Part shown: piece by piece, positions 34,690-46,300 of the stretch
How the letters are laid out: every line of letters begins with the position of its first letter
Position numbering within the stretch: the stretch's first letter is position 1
Assembly: GCF_001949145.1 (NCBI RefSeq)
Contig: NW_019091367.1
Coordinates: 925,151 to 989,150 of the forward strand
Length of the DNA stretch: 64,000 nt
Direction of reading: 5' to 3'
Source of the DNA: Acanthaster planci
Lineage: Eukaryota; Echinodermata; Asteroidea; Valvatida; Acanthasteridae
Notes under the pieces: generated by a model
The model's database searches: none
What the model saw: the letters and a program-made list of their open reading frames with translations, nothing else
Told to the model about the DNA's origin: nothing
Program-made: the position numbers and the translations under genes

Positions 34690-34815
34690 TTAGCAGTACT
34701 GTAGCCGAGTCCACCACGAGTCCACCACTAGTCATCCAGTCTTATCACAAGTCACAAGCTCTTCAAAATGAAGAGTGAGAAAAGCATTCCGTTATCGTCG
34801 TTTACCAGTGTTGAC
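34690..34815 (+). repeat. Gene A 3' flank, homologous to gene B 3' flank
   Basis: GTAGCCGAGTCCACCAC, TCACAAGTCACAAGCTCT and AAAAGCATTCC-GTTATCGTCG line up with 52338-52478. Confidence 0.65.
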
Positions 34816-34975
34816 CTTTCCAGCAAAGAGAAAGGAAATGTGGTTTGAATTGTGAATGGACTTGTGATGGGCTCGATAAAAGCACAGAGGTCAAGGGCTG
34901 AGAATATAAGATGTCACTTTGGCGCCGACAGTTGAACTATTAAAATGGAGCACAAATTAGGCCTTGAACATTATT

Positions 34976-35025
34976 TTGGACACAGTCGCCTTTTGCACGC
35001 ATGTGCAAACGACGACTGTGTCCAA
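34976..35025. repeat. 50-bp near-perfect hairpin
   Basis: Outer arms TTGGACACAGTCG/CGACTGTGTCCAA (13 bp) and inner arms TTTGCAC/GTGCAAA with a GCAT loop; 3-base bulges on each side. Confidence 0.8.
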
Positions 35026-36440
35026 ACGCCTTATAGCCGGCATCTTTCGCAAATGTCTTTCAAAAACAGATGCCGTAGATGTATACTGATAAAACTACGC
35101 TTACACCCTTGAAGCCTTTCTAAGATAACGCTGACTCTATGTTGGTCTGTTTAAGGTACCAGGATGGGCCCCAATTACGACTAGTTTCTGCAACTGATGG
35201 CTGTCACATGCATTTTATGTCTACCCAAGTAAAGATTTCTGATCCAATATCTGAATATGCGTGTTGCGTGACTTTAGTTGTTAGATGTATTTTAGAAGTA
35301 AATTATCTTAAGGTATACATTTATCCAAGTTAAAGTAATTTCTGCATAGGCCTTTGCAGGTTTAAAGGCCCGATGATGCATTTCACTGTAATTCCTGGAA
35401 AGCGAAGTGGAGATGCTTATGAACGACTATGAGACTTCATAGCTTACCAATAAATTGAATACGTAGCTTTCACTTAGCTTAATGTTTAGAGCGTCACAGA
35501 GTATAACGTGCCAACTTATTGCTGCTTACTCAGTTGCTGTTGTAGAGCATTTTAAAGTATAACATACAGTATACTTGTTCTTAGTAACTCATAAGTGTTG
35601 AGAGCATAATCAGATATAACAAGGTCACAGTTGATATAAATGCATCATTACAAGCTTGTCTCCAACTCGTCTGATTTTAACGGTTTACACGTACTTGTTC
35701 TGTATATTACGGTATGTATTAACGTGACCTTTTTTGCCTTTCATTGCAATGTAATGTAACAATGTGATGGTGTTATCGGTGCGATTATTAATCCTGATAA
35801 AGATTCACTGAGATTGGGGACCATGTTGAAATATGTAAGGAGTAAAGAGTGAGTGTTGAGCTTTAAATTTGTTTGATTGCTTGTTTGGACAAAAATGTGT
35901 TCAAGGGGACTGTCAAATACGCAGATTATAGGCAACCCTTCAGATATTTGAGGAGAAAGAGAAAATCGAAGCCAGCTGAGCCGAAAAGGGGTAAACTTCT
36001 CTTTCACAAAGTTCCTATAACTATGGAGTATAATGCAATAAAATACTTAGATTAATGCGCTAGTATCAAAGATTTATTGATTAACGGTGTCATTATTGCA
36101 AGCGCATACCAATTTCTATTGTACAATTTGTATTGTGGTTCAATCCTGTCATAAAAATGTATCAAGAATGGTCAGTGCATTAATGTGCTGATTTTATTAA
36201 CATTTAAAAATGCATATAGGCTCTCAACAGTGCATGCCACCAACAAGCACTTCTGGTCGGTATAAATTTCTGAAAAATTTCTGTTTCAATAAAATGCTAC
36301 TTGCGTTGATACGGTTTTATCAATCACATTGGCCGTTGGCCAGTTATCATTCTGACGTGCCTAACTGTTTCTTTCGGGATTCAAAGATGGACGATCAATA
36401 ATACATCAGCTATATGCACAATGTGGCCTTGTGAGTAGAG

Positions 36441-36500
36441 ATCATTGCAGTGATTAGGAGATCATCGCAGTGATTAGGAAATCATTGCAGTGATTAGGAA
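36441..36500. repeat. Three tandem 20-mers
   Basis: ATCATTGCAGTGATTAGGAA three times with single-base changes. Confidence 0.9.
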
Positions 36501-38272
36501 GGGCTTTCGGAATAGTTGTTTACATTAGCTGCTTTTTCATTTTGAAAACGAAATCTGGTACGTTCCTCAGTTTGAAACTTTGCGTGGTATCGTGGCTTTA
36601 CAGATAATGTATAGAGTCTAAGACGTTACTACCATTTTTCAGCATTCGTGCTCAAACTACTAGATACTTTCAGGTGATAAGTCAATTTGAAGTAAGACTA
36701 TCCTTTATCAGGTTCCTATCTTCGCTTGGCGATCCGAAGGATATTGGTACTGCGCAGTTGCCGAGATAACAAGTGATGCAACATTACTGCTCTTCTGTCA
36801 GCTGTTGAGTTCCTGTCAATTTTCAAGGTTGGGAATTTGCTGAACTGTCAAATCATAGTATGTTCCAAATAAAAAGTAAAAAAGAACCTGCGGCCTGACA
36901 ATTTCCAGATTGAAGGCATTTTGCGAGGGAAAAGCACTTGCAGGAACATCGTATTTTTTGGATGATCGTCGCGCCGATTTTGGGGGGCTCGCCGATTTTG
37001 TTTATACCAATCTGAATAATCTGAATGACAGATGGCAGCGCTAAATTAAAGCAGAATGCGAGTATAAAACACGTGTTTGATTCACCATTTTGTTTTCCTG
37101 CTATCACTGACACTTGCAATGCTTGCCGCCTTCAGATGGCTCCTTCAGGGAACTAAGCTAAAGCTTCTTCGATTAAGTAAATTACTAATGTGCAGTACCA
37201 ACTTCAGATGGCACTCAACATGTATGTAATCACAGGCACACACAACACTGTTTACTTGAATACTTTTCACAACCATTTCCTCATAGCTAAGGTTTTCTAG
37301 TACGCAACAGAAGCGTAACTAAATTAAGAGCATACACAAAACCCAACCCATCCTGAGTTATGGCACAAACAGCCCAACCTACTGTGGTATGACAATAGTA
37401 AAATCTTCGTAACTACAATAATGTCATAACACAACATAAATGCAGGTCCCTTAGCATCACAAAGGCTTGCCAAAACTTGAAAAAAAAATATATGTCACGT
37501 ATGTGAGCATGCGCGGTTGACGCATCCACGGGTGATTTTTCTCTCGATCCCGTTGAAATCTGGCGAAATCACAACAATTGAACCTGTGTACATACAACCT
37601 GGTGTTCAGCAATCCTTTTCCTGAAGGTTATACTGACACTTTTACCGAAACATTAAAGGTAAGCAAGATTTTCTGAGTTGGGTCTGTGTTCTTGGCTCAA
37701 AGAATTCAATTCACCCAATTTCAAAACCTAAATTTTTTGTTTAGGTTTTTTTGGTTAGGGTTCGGAAAAAGGTGTGCACCTGCATGCCAAAGTATTTTGG
37801 GCTGATGACGGATGAAGGACAGAGAGGAATTTGCTCTGCCCACCATCAGGACTGAAGTGTAAAATATCACATACCTTAGAGAAATTTAATAAAGCCCATT
37901 TCAAAGCGTTTTCTTTGCGCACTATCATTTTCAGTGTTTCAGTGTATGCCACACAGGAATGTCATGTTAAGAAGCAACCTCAATATGTAAAAGTATCAGG
38001 GTTAAAAATAGGAATAGAAAAAGAAAAAGTATTACAGATGGCAGCGACAGACGTGTAGCAAAAGTTAGAGTAGCAGTATATAAGCAAGAGAAGGCTCAGG
38101 GCAGTATATAACAGCAGAAGAAGAACACGGAATAGACTGCATAGACAGCAGCAGCGGTAGAAGTTGTTGCAGTGAGAGGCGGTAGTCAGAGCAAAAGTGG
38201 AGGTTGTACATGTAATTGTCAAACAGGTGAGCAGTAGGAACAGGAACAAATATAGCAGGCAGAGCTGTCATC

Positions 38273-38375
38273 GAGTCAGTCACAAGTCACTGCAAGTCAT
38301 CACAAGTCAGTCACAAGTCAACTCGGAAGTTACTTATAATGAACTGTGACAAAGGCATTCCTTTGCTGTTGTTCA
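38273..38375 (+). repeat. Third, weaker copy of the receptor 3' flank
   Basis: Repeated CACAAGTCA motifs then AATGAACTGTGACAAAGG and CATTCCTTTGCTGTTG, like 34740-34815; no receptor exons lie upstream. Confidence 0.45.
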
Positions 38376-38605
38376 TCTCTTTAGTTCTGCACAGACTTTT
38401 GAATTGACTTATAAAATTTGTTTCATGATTTATGTTCAAAAAGCCGTATCCTCACTGAGTGATCCCCGTTCACCACTTCCCTGGTGGTATCGTATTATTG
38501 GGGCGCGCTCTTTGGTTACATGATGTTTCAGGTTTGATGGATTTTGGCTAGCGCCCTTGAACAAAGAGTATAAGATATTGACAAATGAGAAAAGCCCTTA
38601 ATATA

Positions 38606-38679
38606 GGGCTGAATAGCTCGGTTGGTAGAGCACTGGTACAGTATTCCAGAGGTCGCAGCTTCAACTCCAGCTCCAGTCA
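38606..38679 (+). repeat. tRNA-like sequence (SINE head or tRNA pseudogene)
   Basis: A clear tRNA D-arm with A box (TAGCTCGGTTGGTAGAGCA) and a decayed T-arm (GCTTCAACTCC instead of GGTTCGAATCC). The anticodon arm is poor, so it is not called as a functional tRNA. Confidence 0.6.
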
Positions 38680-40303
38680 ATGTCTTCGTTCATCTTTGTA
38701 ATAGTTTGTCAACATGTTGAACTTGGATGTCTTATGTTCAGCACCTAAACATGTTTTGAAAGTAATTGCAAGACTGTATAACTGTTTGAAAACAATTTTT
38801 GTGTGTTTCAACACGGCATACATGGCCTTGAGAGAAGTTAGTTAAAACGACCCTACCTGTCAAGTTAAGCGGCCCTGCCATCGATACAAATACTTGGTAA
38901 ATTAAACTTGCAATTTACCGCCCTGTCCTAGATCAACTTAATCGAGTGTTGTGTGCATAGACTGAGGCGTAAAATAGTGGGAGAGGTTGTCAACAACTTT
39001 CAGTCCATAAGCATATTTCGTTGTTCAAAGTTACTGCGCGGCCCCATGTACATCACGGGTGCCTCAGAATAATACGAGAACGCCATGAGGAGAAACTGGT
39101 CACACATTATGAGCATGCACACAAAGTCAACACTTAACGGGAATTTCCCCCGAGTGTTTCGAAATCGCAATCGGGCTTATAGTCTGATGTCCAGCAAACC
39201 GCCACTGTTTTCACGATGAGACACACACATGCAGATTTTGAAGGAAAACAGGTTTTAGAAAAATCACCCGGGAAGCTTCTCCTGTTTCTAACTGCACAAA
39301 TACCAATCTGGAATACGTTTATGTAGTAAAAATCCTTGAATGATTCTTTGATAAGTAAACTATTGCCAAAACAAAGAGGTTAAAGCGAAAACAGTGGAAA
39401 ATTATCTGGAATCAATTAGTAAAAATGCGCGTTAGTTTGTGAAATCGAAAATCCACGTTTTCCTACTTTCTAGTGCTTCAGTTCAATGTATTTTTTCACA
39501 GGGAAAGGACACTCATGTTTACTCGTGCAGTCTGTGAATGCAACCAAGATCTGTGGTTCTTCGTGAAAACAAAATTTTACTTCACTTACTTTTTGGCCTT
39601 TCAAGTGAATACTTAAAAAACTTTAAATGAAATTACTTTAAATAAAATATATATATAATAAGTCATCTAGCATCCGTTATCAGAAAAATCTGAAAAACAC
39701 AGAGATAAAATGGAAGCCTTCTACACAGCCTGTATGGGCACAAGGAGAAATGTACGCGATTGTTTCCTTGACCCTTTGCAGCATAGAGCTCGGTGTGCGG
39801 ATTCTGAATTTACAAAGGACTTACTGCGCGTAAAGGTGAACTGGTTGATCCTACACGCATTTGTCGTAAAGGAAAAACGTCTTAAAAACAGCTTACATGC
39901 AACAGCCACAACAGCCTTTGTTGTTCAGAGTAGTGCAAAAGTAATAATATATCAGATATGGAACACAGTTAAATCGCCATTTAATTTCAGTCTACCAACT
40001 TCTTTTACAAGAGAACATTTTAGGCAAGGGACTTTCAAGGTTAGAGAAAATACTAATAGGCCCAATGTAAGGTAGTGTGTCGAAGTATGGGCTACACCGC
40101 CCGGCATGACGTTCAAATTTAAAACACCACTTCGATCAAAATGCATTTAAGGTATAAAAAAATCCACAGAAAATCAGCCTCAAAAAACATATTACCTAAG
40201 TGCCTAGCTAGCTCTCCATAGCTTCCTTGCTTAGGCTAAGTTGCTCAGAGGGCCACTTAACTGTACATCATGGTTTTGTTTCAGGGCACACGTGTTGAGG
40301 ATC

Positions 40304-40382
40304 ATGACGTCTTTTCGTTGCCACCTCTTCGAAATCCTTACGGTGTTTACTGTTTTTGGAGCTTTCAGACAAGCAGATGCAG
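40304..40382 (+). CDS. Gene B exon 1: signal peptide
   Basis: [20 protein letters not shown] then FRQADA, phase-1 donor. Exon opens at about 40285 after TTTGTTTCAG, so a non-coding upstream exon is expected. Confidence 0.8.
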
Positions 40383-43300
40383 GTTGGTTTCATTTTCCGT
40401 CTTATGGAGCAAAAACAACGATTCAGTAGGGCTTGGAATTATTGATCCAGTTTTCAAACATGAAAATGCATTTACAAAGATAAACTTACCCCAAAACGCG
40501 TGAAAATCAGTTAATTGAATAAAAAGAAATAGCAGTTCCCGTTCTCAGCTTGTTTTCCGTAGCGACGTTGTACCGATAGACAGGTTGTACCCAATAAGTC
40601 ATGTGACCCGTAGTAGGTATAAACCCCGTATCAGCGTGTGTTTTGAGTGTTGTTTACAAGCAATAAAGCCAATTTACGGTACAGTACTCTGGGTATCAGT
40701 GCAATGACACTTGTGAAACACTTTGCTTTTAGTGGACACTGTGTTTGTTGATATTTTTAGACCCACTATAGGTGACGTTTACTTAGCGGGCGCAATCGGT
40801 TTAAAATGAGTGGTCACACCACCCACCGGGAGAAGCCATTTTGTAGTGAGTTTTACTTGAACAGTAAAGGAAGAAAACATGTTTGACTATTCCATCTTAT
40901 CAATGTTATTTTATTTTACTCCATATAACAATTTTATTTTGAACAACAGTCCCTAAAACAGTGGCGTACCTATATTTTGGCCGCAAGGGGAATGTTGATT
41001 TCTAAACAATGACTCAATTTTTATTATTTGTAGGCTGTTCTAAAATGCTGACGCTTTTCAAATCCTAACACTTCCCCCAGGTATCCCTGGATACGCCAAG
41101 TACACGGATCAAACTTTCAAACTAACAGTTTTCTCTTTCCTTGGGCATCTATGGTAGGATTTATGTTGAAGTATAAAAAAATACTTGGTCTCTGGTCAGA
41201 CCAAAGTTCCAGAATTGAATGAACTTTTTAAAATTTTTTATGGCTTTTTAAGACTGGAAACGCACACGGAAATGAGTGGCATATTTTATCAAAGAGCAAA
41301 GGTTAGTAGTAGCACGTCGCAAGTCATGCCGCCATTGTTGTTGATAAGCTGGCCAGGCTGCAACCTACCCGCGGTCTACTGTTTGTGTTCGACGTCAACA
41401 TTAAGCAGTCGTAACGAATCTATCACCGGGTACGAGCTACCCACGAATTAGTCTGGGTCCATTAAAAAAAATGCCCTTCCGACTTATGGACTCGTGGCTG
41501 GGAATCAGTTTACTCGAGAACCTTTCAGGTGGTGCGAAAATAAAGGGCGCTGTTTTGAAAATTTTGAGGAAAAAACGGGGAAAAAAATTGACGCACATGT
41601 TCAAAATCGACGCTCGCTCTGACCAGAGACCGATCTTGTTTTTCTTTCGCCTATTACCTCTAGGGGCCCGTATGGTCGTTATCAGTAACTGAGGCTCATT
41701 AGTTACAGACGTGCTGACTGGTCACGGCTGATTGGGTTGTGACTGGTATTACTGTACTTTCACAGCAGTATAGTGAAATGTAGTTAGAGAGAGGACTTTG
41801 GGGGTGTATGAGCTACCATAAAACTACATATTTTACCTACTATACCGCTATCCCCAGTCTTGCTATTTCCGGGTGGGTTGAGCTACGACGGTAAACAAAC
41901 TTTTCTACGACTAAATATGTGTACACAGTGATTGGGCAATAAAACTCATCACTTTATTTCAAAGTTAAAATTTGACTTTATTGTAAGGATTTTTGTTGTT
42001 TGAAATATAAAATGTGTTTAAAATGACAATAAAACGTGTTTTTAGAGAGTAAGTTTTTTTTCTTTTAAAAAACCTTGGCCAAAACTAACCCAGCTTTTTT
42101 TAGTTTATTTCACCCGATATTAAGTTTCCCTGGGAAGGGTACATATGTTCGCACGTAATCCTTTCATATTTCATCGCTGCAACCTCGGTAGCTTTTTTAA
42201 ATTGCTAATTAATCTAGCACGGGATGGTACATAATCATTTTCACACTAATGCGTCGTGGATTCCAATTCATTTACCAATTAATAGAGATTTGAAGCTTTT
42301 CATGGTGGTGGTAGCAAGTGAACTTGATAGGTTTGCGGTAGCACTATGGATATCTCTTTTGTGAGTATATGGGGTTCTTTGACCTCACATACTCACACAA
42401 GTGTGTATTTGCCTGCAACTGGGGACCCCCAATTGTTCCTCTTTTGTTTGTATTTTAACTTTTTTAGAAGACCACCCATATGTTNNNNNNNNNNNNNNNN
42501 NNNNNNNNNNNNNNNNNNNNNNNNNNNNNNNNNNNNNNNNNNNNNNNNNNNNNNNNNNNNNNNNNNNNNNNNNNNNNNNNNNNNNNNNNNNNNNNNNNNN
42601 NNNNNNNNNNNNNNNNNNNNNNNNNNNNNNNNNNNNNNNNNNNNNNNNNNNNNNNNNNNNNNNNNNNNNNNNNNNNNNNNNNNNNNNNNNNNNNNNNNNN
42701 NNNNNNNNNNNNNNNNNNNNNNNNNNNNNNNNNNNNNNNNNNNNNNNNNNNNNNNNNNNNNNNNNNNNNNNNNNNNNNNNNNNNNNNNNNNNNNNNNNNN
42801 NNNNNNNNNNNNNNNNNNNNNNNCAACCAACCTCGACAGGCTAGGCTGGTCTCGAATAAATGACTAGACTAGCACAAACATCGTCGACTAGCGTGTGTTC
42901 GATCAGAGTTAGTCGAATTATGGTTAATAATGGTCCTTGATGGAACTTGCCCGGTGACACACATTCAGTCATGCGTAATACACGAAAGTCAGTTTGACCC
43001 GTTTGATTGTAGACGGGGGTTCTCCAATGAATGCTAGACAAAAATTACGTAATGCACATCTACTATCTCTATTCAAAGGCGACTTCATGCTTGTTGCGGC
43101 TTATCACAACAACTCCATTTTTGCGGGAAGCATGAGTAAGCATCTGACTGATCTGTACAGCCTGCCTCTTCAAGGGATCCAGGGACCTATTGCGCTTGAC
43201 TTTGATGCTTCAGAGAACATGTTGTACTGGACCGAGTATGATGCGAACACTGGAAGAGGTAAACTTGTCAAGGCACATCTCAACGGGAGCAACCATATGA

Positions 43301-46300
43301 CGCTGCTTACCGATATCCGAGGTAAGAGGTTGTTCATGTAGTGTGATGTCCATCGTTCATTTCCATGGAGCCTGAAAGTTGACCCCTGATGTCGCGCTTC
43401 AGGAACCCTTTGATAGGAAAAATAACTTGCAAACTAAAGTTTGTACTTTGTAAATTTTTTCGTTCAGTTACCTCTAAAAAACTCTACTCGTAAAGAAGGC
43501 CTTTTGTGAAATATTTGCTGGCATATAAATTTATGGACACTGAAGAATTATCTGACCTAAAAGAGAAATATCATGCCAAAAAATTGACCTCTCACTTCCT
43601 AAAGTCTAAAATACATGAAGAACAGTGCAATTCGGTGGTCTCGTACGCAGATGAACATTTACCGAATGATACTTCATGGTAGTGTTTCGGTAAAAGCCAA
43701 AATAAAAACAGACCAAAATATCTTAAAGGATTTTGTTATTTCTAAGGAAATAAACTTAAAGCAGTGACGCGCTTCTACGAAAGATTCTGATGTATAATCT
43801 AACCTTTACTGACAAGAACTGCGTCAGGTCAACTCGACTGACTCTAGAGGCCCTCGACTGCAGGTATGTAAATCTTTGCAAAGTTGTGCAATCTCGTTTC
43901 CAAGTAAGCACGGGGAATGAAAACAGACGTGCATGAGGCCTTGGAACGACACTGCCTGAAGTGATAGTTCGTTAACGAAATTCGTTTTTTTACCCATCTC
44001 CAGGTGACTTTTCCTGAATGTTCCTCGAGGAGGACAAAGGGAGAATTTCGACATGAGTATTTCTTGGGGTGGTTTCAGTTCGAAATAATTCCCCCCAAAA
44101 TTATGTGATGTGATAGAACGGCTCGTGTAAAACCCCCATAGGCAGACTGCACGTGGGTTCCAGAAGCTGGCTGCGTGACCTTTTACTTTCAGGCTCTATT
44201 GTAAGGTATTATCAGAGAAAATACCTGATAAAACTCATCAACAAATCGGAGGATAATTTAATGAAATGACACATATCAGCACTTGTGTATTTTTCTGTGG
44301 TATTGTTTATAAGCCGTTATTATTTTGTTATCTGTTTTGCCACCTTTTTACCCGCAGCCCTGTTATTGTTGTCGATAGATAAAGTAAATGTAACCTAAAA
44401 ACGCCAAGAAAAAAAATCATGCTAACGCGCTTAACAGTTTAACTCAGAGTCCACTCAGCTACCTCTGAAGTGCCACAGAAGAAAAATGATCAACCAAGTG
44501 TGGAACATGGGCTCTGTTGTGCAAAATCTTCATCTCCTTACTGCAGCATATAATGAAGTCACGATCCTTCCTTGCATGCGAGTACAAAGCAAAATCATTG
44601 AGTATGAATACTGACACAACAGCTCTGTAAAAGAAAAAAGTTCACCATCTCGTATTGTAACCAAACGCAGTTGCTTTCGGTCTGGCGTTGGATATTGAGG
44701 GAGGGAGGGTCTACTGGACTGATAACACCCTCGGTCAAATAGGACGGATCCCTATGGACGGCTCGGGCTCAAAGCAAATCATTATCAGTGGTCTTGGTAG
44801 GCCAAGGGGCATCATAACTGATCATGACAGAGGGTGAGTATGACATGCAGCCACATCTTTCTACATGTTTAGAGGGATGGGTACATGAAAATTGTTCTCA
44901 AATCGATGCCTAAAAAATGGCAAAAGGTGGTGGTTCTTGTTACCGAGATTTTGAAAACCTGTGCTGAAACCTTTCAATTGCTGTTTCATTTCAAAATCAT
45001 TCCAGAATTCTGCCCTCAACGGTGATTCACCTCGACAACTCTTTTAACCTCTCAAAACAGGCCCTAGACTATATACTTACGTTGCATCAGCCATATCAAT
45101 CAAGAGAGTGCAACAGACTGGTAGATCTCATTGCAACCCAGTTGATGATAAAGCGTGTGTTAGTTTCCTTTTCACCTTCACTTCGTTTTTTTCTTTTTGC
45201 CTGTTGAAATCTCCCAAATCATAGCAAATTTTAATGTTACAATGATATACGATGATTTCAACACCCAGTTTTGGTCCGAAACGGCAACACATATTTGCTA
45301 AAAATGTGCATGGTCGTTGCCAGACTTTTTCCGGTGGGGGGAACCGTCCAGTTAAAACAATACATTTAACTGCAGAAGGCGGGGTCAATCTTCCAGAAAC
45401 GTTCTTTCTAATTCACATTAGGGAAATTTACTGGACGGACGTGGGAGACGATTCCATCGGGCCGAGGATTGAAAAAGCAAACTTGGATGGGACGAACAGA
45501 GTTACCCTGATTAACGACAATATAGTTTGGCCCCAGGCTGTGATCCTTGATAATGCAGGTATTTTTTAAATTAATTATAGAGAAATCCGGCAAACCTCTT
45601 CGACGACAGAAATCTTTAGAGAAACTTCCTATGTCCAAGTGTCAATACAAAAAGAGAATGGCAACCAATTGCAAAGTGTCTGAAATACATGATTGCTAGT
45701 TCCTATCCATGATGAAATATGTCATAAATGTCAAGCGTCTCTGCCTCCGAACATTGTGCATTGTGTATTCATTGGTCGTTGATACATTGCATATCAGTTC
45801 TGAAGAAAATAGAATCTTTATATTACCGTGTTAAACATTAGTATATGGATATACTAATTATTAGAAAGATGTCTTTCTACAGCCGTTAATTTGTACTGGT
45901 GCGATGGAGAGTTGAACACAATCGAACGGACAAATCTTCTGGGAAACAACCGGGAGGTTCTCATCAATCTCACAATCTACGCGCCGATCCACCCCTTTGA
46001 TCTTGCATTATACAACGACTATATGTACTGGAGCGATGTGTTCAAAGAATCGCTCATTCGCGTCCATTTGAATGGAAGAGGAGAACAGATTTTCGGCTCA
46101 CAGAGATTTGCAGAGATAAGGCGAATTCACATCCAAACAGGTTTGTAAATAGGAGGTTGAACATTCTTTTGGGAACTTGACATCGCCACTTCACTCCTGG
46201 CTACATTACGATAGTCTGCCTCAAGCACAATAATTTCTTCCACAAGAGCTGATTGGTCGGGCCGAGCGAAGTTTTAAATCTTCAGTCTCGTTTGACATAC

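Larger units (their letters stand above)
33953..40284. other. Spacer between receptor genes A and B
   Basis: 6.3 kb with no intact gene recognised. It holds a T6G9 tract at 34365-34379, a 50-bp hairpin, a three-unit 20-mer, a tRNA-like sequence and 3'-flank repeats. A 121-codon frame at 39710-40075 has no recognisable similarity. Confidence 0.5.

Noticed and set aside
36853-37119. 88-codon minus-strand frame
   Set aside because: No recognised motif or splice context; length expected by chance in this spacer.
38606-38679. Functional tRNA gene
   Set aside because: T-arm consensus is broken and the anticodon stem-loop does not form a regular 7-base loop; better as a SINE head or pseudogene.
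39710-40075. 121-codon plus-strand frame just upstream of gene B
   Set aside because: No similarity to anything recognised and no counterpart upstream of paralog A.
42346-42867. Long open frames across 42.4-42.9 kb
   Set aside because: They run through the 339-base N gap, so the translation is undefined.
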